From contig CM060833.1 of the NCBI GenBank assembly GCA_030762175.1, positions 158,921,501 through 158,985,500 on the forward strand: 64,000 nt of DNA, in the 5' to 3' direction. A program made the position numbers and the translations under genes. The notes beneath the pieces were generated by a model. It had not been told where the DNA came from. It did no database searches and was given only the letters and a program-made list of their open reading frames with translations. This stretch comes from Metallyticus violacea (lineage: Eukaryota; Arthropoda; Insecta; Mantodea; Metallyticidae). Positions 1 through 16,100 of this stretch are shown in pieces (positions within the stretch are counted from its first letter, which is position 1; each line of letters opens with the position of its first letter).

Positions 1-619
1 GGACATATTGCAGAAAGGAAGAAACCAGATATTACTATCAAAACAATGAGAATGAATTTCACCTTGCATTCCCATCAATATCTAAAAAAATAAATGATTA
101 ACAGAATATTGTCTAATCAGCAGACTCTTCTACTGGCCTTGTCTTCTTTTTGGTATAAAAAATGTTGGTAGAGAAGTAGACAATTTTCACAAAGCAGTGA
201 AGAAACACAGTTTATCACAAAGTAATTTGCAGGTTGTTGCTTCGGAAAAGTGAGAGTTGATTACTTGCTAGATCACAAAGAGAGCTATGCCATTGACAGC
301 CTAATGATATTGTAGTGAAAAACAGAAAAAATATGAAGAGATTTATAGCTGTGACATGTTTATTGTCAAAACAAGAGCTTGCTTCTAGAGGCCACAATGA
401 ATAGGAATGAAATCAAAGATACTAATTTCATTTCTATTATATAACCATGCTATTAAATGTAACCATGTATTAAATCTTGCATTATAGGTTAGTTCAGAAA
501 TGATTCATTAAGTTTACTGACTTTCGTAACTCTTGCTCGGCAGTTGCATTATAAAAGATTTGCAATAAGGATTGTGGTGGGTGGCATATGGGTATGAAAA
601 AAAAATCCTAGTACAAAGT
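1..619. other. Intron of VPS13D, nothing recognised
   Basis: AT-rich sequence between exon E14 and an exon outside the window. No coding, tRNA-like or repeat signature was recognised here. Confidence 0.5.
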
Positions 620-1070
620 TACAATGGAGTGGCAGTGATGGCAGACCATTTAACAGCCTTTATCTGCATGCTTTATTTATTCATTTCATGGCACATAGAT
701 TGAACTTGGTTCTATCACATCAACATGCACAATAAAAGAATACAGAATATTTTTAGTACTTTGAAAGGATTAACATTTTTTTACAAAATCTTCTAAAAGA
801 GCTGAGCCACAGCAATTGATAAAGAAATACACAGGAGATTACCAAGAGCTTCAACATACGATAGAATTTTCACTCTTGTATAGTGAGCACAGTTAAAAAG
901 CATTGCAATTATTGTTCTATTTGAAAAAGTCACTGACTCTGATGAAAATGGACCAACAGGGAGTCAAACTGCTGATGGGCTTGTAGTATCTCTGAAAGAT
1001 TTTATTATTTTTTTTTCTGAACCTAATATAATCTTTGTAATCAGTTAAATATTATCAGAATCATGTAAGT
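620..1070 (+). pseudogene. Decayed hAT / ZMYM-like transposase fragment
   Basis: Reading across frames with stops gives FMAHRLNLVLSH near 690-725, matching the '(C)YAHRLNLVL' signature shared by hAT-type and ZMYM-like transposases. It is followed by patches that resemble the region after that motif. Many stops and frame breaks show an old relic. Only the one motif is clear, so the class is moderately supported. Confidence 0.45.
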
Positions 1071-1126
1071 TTTAATATTTTAAAAACATGCCTGCTATGA
1101 AATTGAGCAGTATTTTGTAGCGTTAA

Positions 1127-1421
1127 TGTTGATTTGATTTATTTTCAGATGCTCTTTAACATCTCAGGTCATCAGCATCCCATTCTATTCAGGGCATGAA
1201 ACTGCCAACAAATTTTGCTCAGAGGCCTATTCTTTCAGGCTTGAGGTTCTTTTTTGTGCTGTAAATGTACGACATAGGACCCACGGCTTTACTTCCCTTC
1301 CAAAGGAAGCTATACTTAGGATTTTTACGCCTGAAAAAATCCAACAATCCTGGCTGGGTTTGAACACTCGATCTTGGGTTTAGAATGCAAGTATGGTTAC
1401 CACTACACCACCAGGGCCAAC
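1127..1421 (-). mobile_element. SINE-1 (tRNA-derived), nearly full length
   Basis: The tRNA-like head lies at the high-coordinate end, running from GGCCCTGGTGGTGTAGTGG, then the body reads CTCAAGCCTGAAAG and GAGATGTTAAAGAGC, with an A/T-rich tail at the low end. Flanking direct repeats are TTGTAGCGTTAA (1115-1126) and TTGTAGCATTAA (1422-1433), one mismatch. The B box is degraded. Confidence 0.88.
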
Positions 1422-1739
1422 TTGTAGCATTAAGTATGCATAAACCCATAATAAATTCTAACATTTATGTTGTGAAATGAGTAATAAATGAAAAATTCAA
1501 TTAAATTTTAATTAATTCATTAATTAATAACTATACACTACCACAAGGTTACCCTGGATATTGCACTTTCATCATTAAAGAAATTTACATAAAATTGCAG
1601 AATGGCAGCAACTTTCCATTTGCTTATATATATCAGGACTTTTCTTTTTTCCCATCAAAACACTCCAAGGGTAAATAATGTGATTACCAACCAATGTAAA
1701 TATAAGAGAAAGTCACTAAATTACAACACTTACAGCAAT

Positions 1740-2280
1740 CGTTTGTGCCTTATTTTTCAAATAGTCACCTTGCTCTGCAACACACTTTGCCTACCTATCA
1801 TAAGCTTATATATGCCCTCAAGAAAAAGCCTTTTAATGTGGCCTTTAACCAAATTTTTATTGCCTCATTACCTACCACTTGAAAATTTCTGATCCATAAA
1901 TATTCTTTCAAAGGTCCAAAGAAGTTGTCTGATGGTGTCAAGTCTGGGCTGTATGGTGGATGTTTAAACACCTAAAATATTAGACCATTTAGTGCATATC
2001 CAACTGTGCCCAACCATGGGGTCAGGTTTGGTGAAGCAGAAATACTCCTTTTGAGAGAAATTCCCAGCATTTCAATTGCATTAAGGACTTCAATTTTTTC
2101 ACTAGCACATCATTTATTAAGCATCTATTTCAATGTGACCCTCTACCTGGAAGTGTGCCAATACAGTAACTTTGACATCCCCAAAAATAATCAGTATGAA
2201 TTTCCAAGCAGTCTGTGTATTGAATTTTTTCTTGACAGGAGAAAATTAGTGCTCCAATTGTCTCTCATATAATGGGTAAT
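1740..2280 (-). pseudogene. Decayed mariner-type transposase
   Basis: On the minus strand, 1922-1968 reads HPPYSPDLTPSDNFFGPLK, the catalytic-domain signature of mariner transposases around the last acidic residue, followed by a downstream C-terminal patch. Upstream, 2050-2270 has residual similarity across broken frames. No inverted terminal repeats were recognised. The sequence cannot encode an intact protein. Confidence 0.6.
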
Positions 2281-3242
2281 TAGGACACATCTCCTGTCGT
2301 AATTCAATGGAGAAAAGCATTTTCTTTATGAGGATGAAGGTCCAAGTGCTCCTGAAATTATCAGCTGTGCAACAGCTGCCTTGGGATTCATCTGCTATAC
2401 ACTATCCTATACTTAGGTCTCAATGGATAATACCATATGCAGAGCTTGAATCATGTTGATTATAAATGTCACCAATAGTAATAGTGGTCACTGGTCTAAC
2501 ACTCTAGTATGTATCACCAACATTTATCTTCTGTTTTTTAAATCTCTCCATCCATTCATACATTTATGCTGATTTAAATAACTGTCTTCATTTTTAACTT
2601 GCTGTTGTCAATTTTTTTGTAATTTATTGCAAGGTTTCACTGCCTACTAACACAAAAAATTAATAATGCTTTGTTGCTCTTTTTCAGCGCCATTTGGCAT
2701 TGCAGCAGTCATTTTTATTACTTATTTTGAAATTGCATACTGCTTGATCATCACGATCCCTATGTGGCATATTAGCCAGGAACCAATGTGCATCCTGAAA
2801 TAATCCTTTTCACTGTGTATATACTGCCATGAATTTTAGAATAAAATTCTTGTTATTTAAATTTATACTGATGACCAATTTCCACGTTTAATCTAAAAGA
2901 ATTCTGGAAGATGATTATGAAAACAAAAATTGTGATGGTAAACTAGGAACTAATAGCAAAGCATCATGACATTTTAGTTCTCTTAGTGTAACAGTTTTGT
3001 ACTATTCCTAAAACATTTGGGATAGGGGAATTGGAATGAAAAGATTGGATTGTGAACTTCAATAGCTACTTACATTTCACAAATAATTTGATAACAACAA
3101 CAATAATGATTATGGTGATAACAATTACAAAAGGTAGAAGAACATGACAAAAATGATAAACTGCTACTCCCAACTATGCAGGAGGAGTCAAACATCCTTC
3201 AAAATGTCACTTTGTGAGTCTGCAGAGAACCCACTAACAGGA
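2281..3242. other. Intron, no clear feature
   Basis: Possible further remains of the mariner relic at the left; otherwise only simple A/T-rich sequence, with short runs of ACAACAACAATAATG just before the TTG array. Confidence 0.4.
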
Positions 3243-5403
<2,161 letters not shown>

Positions 5404-5640
5404 ATGAAGATGCTGAGATGACTAATGGAAGGTCTGGGTTTTGATTGCCATTCGTACTCCCTAACTAAAGTTTTTCCAGGATTTCCTCAGTCCTCAGCAA
5501 TGGCAAATGCTGGGGAACTATCCTAAACTTAGGCCTGGAATGCTATCTCCCCAAATAAAATTCCTTCTCCAACATAGCATTTCATCTCATGTATCATCAG
5601 TGTCAACCTGCTGTTATGCCTCATAGTGCTGTCAGGATTG
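5404..5640 (+). mobile_element. SINE-2, head-truncated copy
   Basis: Shares the SINE-2 body with five other copies: TTTTTCCAGGATTTCCTCAG, CCTCAGCAATGGCAAATGC, TAAACTTAGGCCTGGAA and ATCATCAGTGTC. The tRNA-like head is mostly missing, replaced by the TTG array. Confidence 0.75.
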
Positions 5641-5700
5641 AACCTTGGTTACAATGATGATCGATAAGTGATCTAACCACTTGGCTACAGCTTCACACAC
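5625..5700 (-). repeat. tRNA-like fragment of a third SINE type
   Basis: The minus strand reads GCTGTAGCCAAGTGGTTAGA (A-box like) and GGTTCAATCCTGACA (B-box like) at a tRNA-like spacing. No cloverleaf can be folded confidently, so it is called a SINE head or tRNA relic, not a tRNA gene. Confidence 0.4.
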
Positions 5701-5890
5701 TTATACTGTAAATAATTCTTAACATTAAATATGTTTTTTTTTTTATTCTAGAAAGAGTGCTTCCATCATTTGCAAACTAAACACATGCTTGTGAATGGAC
5801 AGGCTTCATCAGCTTCTAATATAGGTTGAATAAAGTACTGTACTAAGAAAGGGGCAAATTATAATGCCTTTTAATTTCACACATACTTAC

Positions 5891-6071
5891 CCTGATGCAG
5901 ACCAAAGAAACCATCCTTAGCTTGCACACACATATTATTATGTGCACAGCAAAGTCTGCCCTCCTCTGTGAAGTGCCAGGTTTGTGTAGATTTACGTCTT
6001 TTGTCTGGACGTCTCAGTACCAAACTGACATATTGGGTAGGTTGTGGTGCTGGGCCAGCTATGTCCAATAC
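5891..6071 (-). CDS. Vps13D: VPS13D exon E14 (most downstream exon in window)
   Basis: 181 nt, acceptor AATGCAG, donor GTAAGT, ending after one base of the next codon. It encodes QYVSLVLRRPDKRRKSTQTW, HFTEEGRLCCAHNNMCVQAK and DGFFGLHQG, the second trefoil-like repeat of the VPS13D ricin-B region. I could not find the next exon between 1 and 5890, so the gene continues beyond the left edge. Confidence 0.93.
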
Positions 6072-9000
6072 CTGCATTTATTGTAATAATTTACGTAAAT
6101 TACATTCCTAAGAAATCAATTTTGTTTTATTATAATGATTCAAATAATTATATTCTCTTTGCTGTAACTAGAATGTAAGAGAGAGAGGTATAGAGGATAT
6201 TATGATTGGTCGGAATATTCTGAAAACTTTAGTTTTCTTGGATCTCAGCTCTGATTTTGCTTTCCAGATAGTATGCAGTAAAAATGAGTCAATTTCAATA
6301 ACAAACTATTGGCTGAGCCATTCAATATGGACCGTTCATTTGGCATTTACCCCATAGTTAATACAGTCATGCCCACTAAGTGTTTAGCAAGCTAGGTCAT
6401 GCCAATTATGAATTGGCATGTTGAACCTTCCAAACTGCTGTATTTGGGAGGTTCATGAAATTGAAGTATATGACTGCAAAGTGTATTATGGTTCAACATA
6501 TTTCCTATTGCACAAACATTTATCTATGAATCATATATGCTGCTAGTCAGTTTCTTGATATCAAACATGATTTGAATGAAGATTTTCATCTCTGGGGTTC
6601 ATTAAAAGAAGGTATATTTAAAACAAACCTGCATAATATCCTGGCATAACTGAAATTTAATATTTGTCTGGTAATAGCCTTCATTTATCAATATGAACTC
6701 CAGAAAATGATAAACAGGCTTTTACATAGCTACCTAAAATGTTTGTGCTTGTGTAATAGCACTGATTAAGCAGATCAGAGTTTCTCTTATGCACGGGGTC
6801 AGTCAGTCAATTAGTCCAGTTTCAATGTCGTACAAGGCCATAGCTGGGAATTGCAGGCTTTATGGGAATATGTCATCAGTCTGAGATGGCTGTCACTGGA
6901 TGTATACAGTAGTGTGCTAGGATAGCTGTGCCTAATAATAGACTTAAGTATTCTATTCCACAACAAGTGTTAATTAACATTTGTATGTGCTTACAGAATC
7001 ACTTCATGCTGTCAGGTTATTTGAAGAAAAATTTTCTGATGACCAAGTACAAAGCCATGCTGCAATTCATAATTTTCTTAACAAATTTTGAGAAAATGGG
7101 AGTGTTTCAGATAAGAAGAAAAGGCAACAATAAAAGATTAAGTGTACAGAACAAATCCAGACACCTTATAGGAACTGAAAATGATTGTTTGTCAAGAAAT
7201 AAATTCAGTTTCCTCAAGAGATTTAACAAGAATAATGGGTAATTTTATTATTCAATGTCAATGTTTGGAAAATTAAGGAAAGCAATTTCAACACCTTGTT
7301 GGGCGACACTGGTGAGTACATGTCTTTATAAGTGACTCTTTTTTTGTAATATTATTAGCCAGTATTGAAGCTATAGTTTGGTTACATATAGACTGGTGTT
7401 GCTGTATGACCATGAGTACAGGTTGCATGTGTGCACAGAAATTCATAATCTGTTCACCTTGTATAAAAACAGGCTTCATTTAAGCAAAAAAAATTATGTT
7501 CACTAATGTTACATATGTCACAGTTTATGCTTTGTACAGGCTCTCAGTAAGACTCACCAGGATTCTATCATCATTCTGTGCTCTGCTCTTTGAACGAGGA
7601 TCTCTAGGAGGACTACTGCCTTCATGTTGAAGCTGCCCATCACCAGTCATGCGCCACAGCTGTGATCGTGCTCCCTTCTCTTTGCGACTCAGCATCACTC
7701 TGTTGCCCTCAGGCACATCCAATACAAGCTGTTGGCTCTCTACATCCAGTGGGTTGAAACTGGAGCTTCCAGCTTCCATCTCTTGACCTGAACCACACCT
7801 GCCAATGTTTCTACTTTGTATTACTCTGCACACTTAATATGTACCTTTTAGCTTCTTTCATGTCTGATCATCTCCAATCTTAGTATTACCTGAATATATG
7901 TTAGATTTAATGGATTTTACAAGTACATTTCTTTATTGATAAATTGTATTTTATGATGCTATGCTATTACTCTTGAAACTCTTCTTTGTGTACTTCTAAA
8001 CAAAACTTGCAAAATAAATATTTTGTTGCTACATATTCTAAGAAAAAAAAACCTGATATTTTTGTGATTCCCTCCCCCCTTTTTAGACTGCAGTTTTGTT
8101 TCAGTGATAGTGCTTTTATTCTTTTAACAGCAGTACTAATAAGGGAAGGTGCAAAATTAAATAATATACAATAGGTACTGACAATATAGTGTAACTCAAT
8201 GAAACATTTATTGAATTTTAATATTTAAATTTACTTGTTAATTAGTTAAATAGGGTGGACTTTTGAAACAGTGATGTTTAATACTAAATTTTAAAATGAT
8301 TGGATCGAATTTGTAACACTTACATCACATATATTGTCGGTCCTGGTAGTGTAGTGGTTACCATACTTGCCTCCTAAACCCAAGATCGCGGGTTCGAACC
8401 CGGCTAGGACCGATGGATTTTTGGGGGGCGTAAAAATCCTAAGTATGGCTTCCTTTGGAAGGGAAGTAAAGCCATGGGTCCCGTGTCGTATATTTATGGC
8501 ACGAAAAAGAACCTCAAGCCTGAAAGAGAGGCCTCTGAGCAAAATTTGTTGGTTGTTTCATGCCCTGAGTTGAATGGGACGTTGATGACCTGAGATGTTA
8601 AAGAGCGTCCATAAATAAAAAAAATCATTCATTCAATCCCTAATATTTAAAAAATTACAAATTCGACTTAATTATTTTAAATTATTATTTAAATTTATTC
8701 CCTGATTCCTAGCATCAAGGTAATGAAATATTTGTTAATTTTAATTTAATATCAGCTTAACTGCAAACAATAAACTTAAATAATGGAAATGGTAAAATGT
8801 ATTATGTTCTTTACAAGAAGTTTCATGAACAGTCTAAAATATTTAAATTTTGTTATTTTGCTTAAATTGTATTATTATTTTTGGACTAAAATTAGGGGAA
8901 ACTCTATAAATAGCAATCTAGTGTTTAAAATCCTAAGGAATGCTCCAAAAATTGTAACTGGTATTTTAAAAATAGAAACATTTTAAGAACTTGAGTATAA

Positions 9001-10507
9001 GTACATTATTTTTACTTTATTTATTCACTAAAGAATTACTAGTTCATGTGAAGATCTGGAAATTGTGTAACTAGTGCTGAAGACCATTTTCATAAAACCC
9101 CCTCATACATTTTTTTCTCATGTGCACATATTCATAAAACCAAATTATTTTATAAGTCTTGGGTGAAGTGTTGGAAAAGATATGCCGACACCCTTCCCAC
9201 ATTGCATGTAACAAACAGGGTACTGCCATTGTTAGCAGGAAAGGCAAACCTAGTCAGTTATTATACACCTTACAGATGGATGTAGAGTTTGAAGTACTGG
9301 TAGCAAAGAACACTGCCCTAAAGATATTTTTTCTAAATATGAACATAGTCACTACAATATACTATATGCAGTTGACTTGACCTCTGCTGCAGGTGAACAG
9401 CCAATGGACAATGAGTTGGCTGCAGAGGCAAGAATAACCCTACACTGTGTTGCATGTGTTAGAAAGACTTATTTGAGTACTGTTTACAAATTTGGTCCCT
9501 GTTAGATGCCTCATCACCTTATTAATGTTCAGAAAGAGCCCTGTTGTATCCTTGCAGGCAATCATTTGACATTTTATCTTGTTGCAAACCATTCCCCTGA
9601 TATCAAAGAAAATAATGAGCAGTTATTGAAGAATCATTGCACGGATGACACATGGATGCAATCTTGGTCCAAAACCAGAATGTTAATTCAATGAATGGCA
9701 TCTCCCAGCCCAAAAAAATATGCTAAAAACCTTGGGAATGTGAAAATGAGTTAATAGTGTCATATGGTGTCTGAGGCATTATAATCATGCAGTTCTTCAG
9801 GGCTAGACTGTTAATGCCATGTACTACCAATTACACCTAAATCATCATCCTCATCTTACTTTGTGAAAAAAATGACATTTGTGTACCCATTGTCTTATAA
9901 TTCTTAGTGCCACACTGTATTAATGTGAGGGATTTACTGGTAGAGAGGGATGGAAGGTATTTGAACATTCTCCATATTCACCAGGCATGAGTCCTTGTGA
10001 CTCTGATTACTTCCCCTATTTAAAGAAACCACCCCTAGGAAAGCATTTCCATATAAGAGAAGCAGTTCTTGAGCAGTAGGCGGTTCATTTGCTAATATTA
10101 ATAAAAACAGTATTGCTACTAGTACAGAGCACCTTCTGGAAATATGGCTAAGGCTAGTGAAATGGCAGTGATTATATTTAAGGATTGCAACAGTATCTGG
10201 TTCTAAAATAAGTGATGTTTCAGGTGAAGGTATGTTGCCACAATTATTTTTCCAACCCTCAATAATGGTTTGCAGCTATATAATCATTTACCTGAATATT
10301 TAAAAAATATAACTGCATATGTAAATTAAAGGCTGAAATAAATAAGTTCTTGCAATACATTTTACTCAACTGATAAACATTATACATATTATATAGAAAA
10401 GACAGGATGAACTTAAATAATGAATTCTTTTCTTTTTCATGTTATAAGGAATTGATAATCAACTATGATGACTCCATAAATGAAATGCTGGTTATCCAAA
10501 ATAGAAT

Positions 10508-10538
<31 letters not shown>

Positions 10539-13134
10539 CGATAAAACAATTATGATGACAACAACAACAACAACAACAATAATAATAATAATAATAATAA
10601 TTTAATCCTATTGAGGAATATAATGAGATGGTATCCATAATTTCTTGAATTGATTCTCTCACTGAGTCAAAAAAAGCTTTGGGCCTACTATCACCATGAG
10701 CCTCAAAGTAGTCCTCTTCCATATGTATGGCCCATTCCCAGTATTTCTGCCATTTTTTTAAATGCATCTTGAATGTTGTATTCTGAGAAGGCTCACCATT
10801 GCTCACATTTCTGCTTCAATCACTTCAAATGTGTCAAACTGGTGGCCTTTTGGTTTCATCTTGAATCAGGTAAACAAAGATAAGTTGCAAGGGTCAATCA
10901 GTTGAGTAGGGTGGATTGGTTAATTATGATTATCTCATTGTTTTTGGTCAAAAATTCTCTGGTGAACAAGGAAATATGAGATGATATATTGTTATGATGC
11001 AACGGCCAGTTTTCTTGCTGTCAAAGTTGAGTGTCTTTGCACATTTTCATGCAGTTGCCACAAAACATGAAATTATTATTATGTGGAATTGACAGCTTAG
11101 TCTGCCAGTATGAAATTTTTGTGAACAATCCTGCTCATGTCAAAGAAATTATGAGCACATGCTTGACATTGTTCACTTGTCTTTTTTTATTCTTGGTGAG
11201 TTTGGACTTTTTCATTCATTGCAACAATGGAGTCAATCTAATGAATATGTTCCTACTACTTCTCATCAGTTGTCAAAATCCTGGGCACAAATTCAGCAGC
11301 AACATAATGCATGGATCCATTGGCGTATCCTATAATCAATTTCCATTGATGCAAGGTTATGAATGGCTCAACATTGATTATCACAATGTTGAATTTTGGC
11401 ATGTTACTTGGCTTATGGTCCTACTACTGTCCAAATGGAAGCACCAGTCCAGGAATTTTAGATACCACCACATATTGTAATTAATAATTAAGACAGCTAT
11501 TTTGTAGTATTTATAATTAATGAAACAATGTTTTAAAAATAATAAATCCATACCTTCTGGTATTATTGATAGATAAGTGAATATGTAAATAAAAAGAAAT
11601 ACTCATTTTAATTTTAATGTATTTAGGAATCAACACAGTGAAAATGAGTATAAGCTCTCCAGTAGATAAAATATTTTTATTATTATTAAAGCCATTTCTT
11701 AATTTTAAAATTACTCACGATTTAAAAGTGCCAGTGAAGGCAATGTATATGAAGTTCTCATAGGTGAGTCCCTGAATTTTGTGCTCCTCTCCAAAATGTT
11801 TCAGATCATATGTGGCAGAAGAACCTCCTGGTGCTATTAGACTGATGCTATGAGGCAGAGTTGGTTCATCCCAAGCATATGGCATGCTTGAGTGTGGCTT
11901 CACAGTTGAAATCATACTCTCTGACATTACACAGCTCTGAAACAAACACTAACCTGTAAAATGCTAATATACAAAGTTGAGCAAAAAAGTAAGTTTTCTT
12001 GTTTTATTATAGCAAAACAAAGTTGCAACTCACTGATAACTGTGTAATCGAAGTGGTCTGCAAGACAGAACATAGATGTAGTTACCATTACAAATTATTC
12101 AGGACACAGTTATTAGATTTTTCTGGGCAGAAATTATAGAGCCTTAAATACACACCAATTGATATAATATAATTCTGCACAACTTATTTTATAAATAAGT
12201 TGCTTTTTTCTTTCTTTTTTTATATTTATAAAATAAGTTGTGTAGAATGTGAAAAAATCTATTTTGATAAAAGAAAGAGAAACACGGGTACACAGTTAAA
12301 AGAACATTTCAGAAACATAAAATACAAGCAGTTGGAGAAATCTGCAGTGGTATATCATTTCTGGGCAGAAAACCATGAGATATTGAATAAAACAAAATTA
12401 TTAAAATCAGTGCAAGGACCTACAGAATTAGCAAGATAGAGAAAATTTACATTTACAGGTACAAAGACAGTTTAATGAGCTTCAACACTTCTGGCAATGA
12501 AAACATAAACTTTAAAGTTCATCGTTGGTTCTGGTGGTATAGTGGTAACTATACTTGCCTTCTAAACCCAAGATTGCAGGTTCAAACCCGGCCAGAATTG
12601 ATGGACTTTTTTGGGCATAAAAATCCTAAGTATGGCTTCTTTTGGAAGGGAAATAAAGCTGTGGGTCCCGTGTCATACATTTACGGCACGAAAAACAACC
12701 TCAAGCCTGAAAGAAGAGGCCTCTGAGCAAAATTTGTCAGCCGTTTCACGTCCTGATTTGAGTGGGACGCTGATGACTTGAGATGTTAAAGAGCATCCAT
12801 AAATAAATCAAATCAACAATTTAAGTTCATTACACCTGCACCAGAGTAGATTGCACATTCCACAGCATAACAATTTATACTTCAGTCGACTATGGGCTGA
12901 TGATGCAAACGAAGGGTTCGTGAAATCGGTCCTACATATTTAAACAAGTAAGTGTAGCACAAGAATGCTAGTTCAACTCAATCACACAATGATCTTAATA
13001 TATGATTAGCATTTCTGTGCAATGTTCCAATTCACAATTTTAGTTACTTTTCTCCCTTCTATCTTTTCCTTGCATCTCAATCTCTCTCTCTCCAATGTAT
13101 ATATAAAAGAAAAATAATGTAATATGGCAAGAAG

Positions 13135-13174
<40 letters not shown>

Positions 13175-16100
13175 CGCGTGCGTGTGTGTAGAATTCATAT
13201 AATGGTAGGTTAGAACATGAATGAAAACATAAGTTTAAAATTTGGCTATCATGAACAGTTAATGAGCTAACTAAACCGCAAAACACAAATTGTCTCACAG
13301 TATGGCAACAGTACAGTGTTGTTTTTGCATGCTAAGTCAACCACTCTCATGTGCTCAGGGTATTTGTTCACTGCTAGTCTGAATGCTACCTTGCTGTTAA
13401 CAAAGCTACAGTGAGCAATATGAAATGTAGCTATAAATAAGAAACAATCATTGGTTTTGAAATCAAATTTTAAGATATGACATGGACTTATTCTTTATCA
13501 AATCTATGTGCTGTGTACAACAATCATCTTCTTGCAAACTTATATATTTTTCTGCACCTATAAATGGTATAAATTCAGCCTTAGCACAGAGAACTTCCAT
13601 CCCATACATAACTAAGTATGCACTAACTTACTTGTGTTATCTACAGCAGGCATTAAATCATTTGAGTGCATAGATACAAAATAGTGGCCACAAAGATGAA
13701 GTTAAGAATAGGCACTTATTTTTATGCATTTCAAGTAATATGCATTAAGAAGACTGAACATAGGAACTTACAATTATTAAAAAGAAGTGAACACATATGA
13801 AAAGCTAATAATGCATGGAAATATGATATATGTATACCTTATTCAACAATACAAATTGTTGCAGTCATGTGATAAAATCCTCTTGCCATTAATAAAGCAA
13901 AAATTAAGAAAGATAATTAGGTAGCTGATGTCCCTTAGTGATCATTAATTAGCTGGATGCCAGGTGGAATGTTTGCATTGAATTTAGGTGTATTTCAATG
14001 TGAAATTGATATGAGGACACCACAAGCTAATATATGTAGATTAACTATATATGTAATTGTATAAAATATAGTGAACTTTTGTAACAGTGGTGTCAAATAT
14101 TAACATTTTTTAAAAATGTTAATATATAAGTGTATTCAATCAGATAGGGCTAACAAGTTTTCAGAATATTGGCTTAACAAAAAGTTATGGCAACCTGGAA
14201 AGAGAGAGAGGGGAGAGAGAGAGAGAGAGAGAGAGAGGGGGAGGGAGGGAGAGAAAGAAAGGAAGAAATACTGCTTTCTTGGATAAATAACTACATTTTC
14301 CATAAAAAAATAAACAAGTTCTTTTGTAGGTACCTGCTATCTGGCTTTAGCATTTTGTTGGAGACCTTGTAGGGAGGGAATTTCTTATTTTTACAGCAAA
14401 GTGAAAAGGTATTAAGCAACTACAACACGTGTTTCTGAAAGGTTAAAACTGTTACTCCACTAACCTGATGAAACTGAAGTGGAACTTCAGAATAATTGTC
14501 CAGACGTATAGTAGGTGGAATGGTGTCTGCATCTGTGAACACCACAAAATAGGTTGCTCCCTGGAGCACCACTTCAACCCTCAAGAAATACATCTTCCCA
14601 TGGATGTCTCTGGGAAAGAAAGAGAGCGAGAAACAAACACCTCATTATACATTATAGTTATTTATAAGTTTGAATATAATAAAAACAAAGAAGAATGTTT
14701 TTTTAAATGTTAATATATTTAGGAATCAACACAGTGCAAAACAGTAAAAGATCTCCAGTATTTAAAATACTTTAAAATGCTAATATTTTATCTACTAAAG
14801 AAGAATGTTTCTAATATCAACATCTTTTCTCTTTAGCTTCAGTAGTGACTGGAGCTATTTCTCAGCTGAATGCGTATTAAGATTATATTCTATTGGAAAT
14901 TAATAGAGTTAATAGCTTATAATTACTAGAATTAAAAAGAAACAAGTATCATAGTTATATTTTATACATTATGTAAAATTGTTATAAGTTCTTTAATGAC
15001 TGGAGCATTATACGGTTATATGACTATTGCATTTTATTATAAAATATGCATTATTTCTATGGACTTAAAACTGCCACTACAACTATCTTCTATACAGTTA
15101 TACTATTATTGATATCGGGCTATTTTTGCTCAGTTTAAGAGCACACAAGAGTTCACAAATCTAGCCTATACATAATTAATACTGATCAGAAAAAAATGAG
15201 TGCTTTCCACACAGTTAAATTTCTTAAAGAATCAATAGCAATAAGTTTAGCAGAAATTAAATTAAATAAAATTCAAATTATCCATTTCTAATGCAAATAG
15301 TTTAGAGTAATTGATATTAAAAGTTTGTGCATTAAAAGAAAGTGAATAGTAATATGGTAACTAATTAATGATTTTCTGCTGTTTCTTAATCTGTCTTTTC
15401 TTTCAAATGAATTATCTTAAACCATCACACCTGTTAGCAAAGTCTAGGAAGTGCATCTGGCTCATAAATATTCAAAATGGTGACCATTCACTGCAAAACA
15501 AGCTTTCAGTCTTTGTGGAGGAATTATTGCACATTATTTAGCATTTCAGAAGAAATAAACTGCTGTTCTATGATGCTGCATGTGTTGTGATGTAGTTGGC
15601 ACTTCTTGTATACTGCATCTTTCAATTTTCCCCATAGAAAAAAATCAAGGGATGTCAGATCATGAGATTGGGTCAGCTTCAGATATTTTATTTGAAAGAA
15701 AACAAAAGACTGAGAAAAAGCTTATTTGATTACCATATTACTGTCTATTTGCTTAATAGTACACATTGATCCTTATTTAATTTTAGTTTTTGTACATCCG
15801 TTTTAATGGATAACACTTTAACATCTTCTGTATGTACATTATTTACATTAAAAACATGCAGTATATGCCATTTAATTCTTATTTTATTCAGTTTAATTTT
15901 TACCACATATATGGCTATTAATTCAACAAAAAATGAAACTTTGTGCTGAAAATAGTAATTCTTCTTGATCAGTATTAATCCTTTATAGAATACATCTGTG
16001 AACCCCATTTGCCTTTAAGTCCTAACTGCATATATTTTAAAAATGAAATCTTTACTGCTCACACAAAATGAGAAGGAATATGAGGCAGAGCTGTACAAAG

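Noticed and set aside
8338..8412. tRNA gene
   Set aside because: A and B boxes are good, but the sequence is part of a dispersed element with a common body and tail, and the anticodon arm does not fold well. Called SINE-1.
8291..8573. Open frames containing NPSVLAGFEPAILGLGGKYG or ARTDGFLGGVKI
   Set aside because: These are translations of the SINE-1 body and recur wherever SINE-1 occurs; they are not genes.
11031..11480. Plus-strand open frame of 149 codons
   Set aside because: It lies opposite the minus-strand mariner relic and has no recognisable domain.
12163..12240. Transposon terminal inverted repeats around the second PLE
   Set aside because: Too short and without target duplication; better explained as a short inverted copy at the truncated 5' end.
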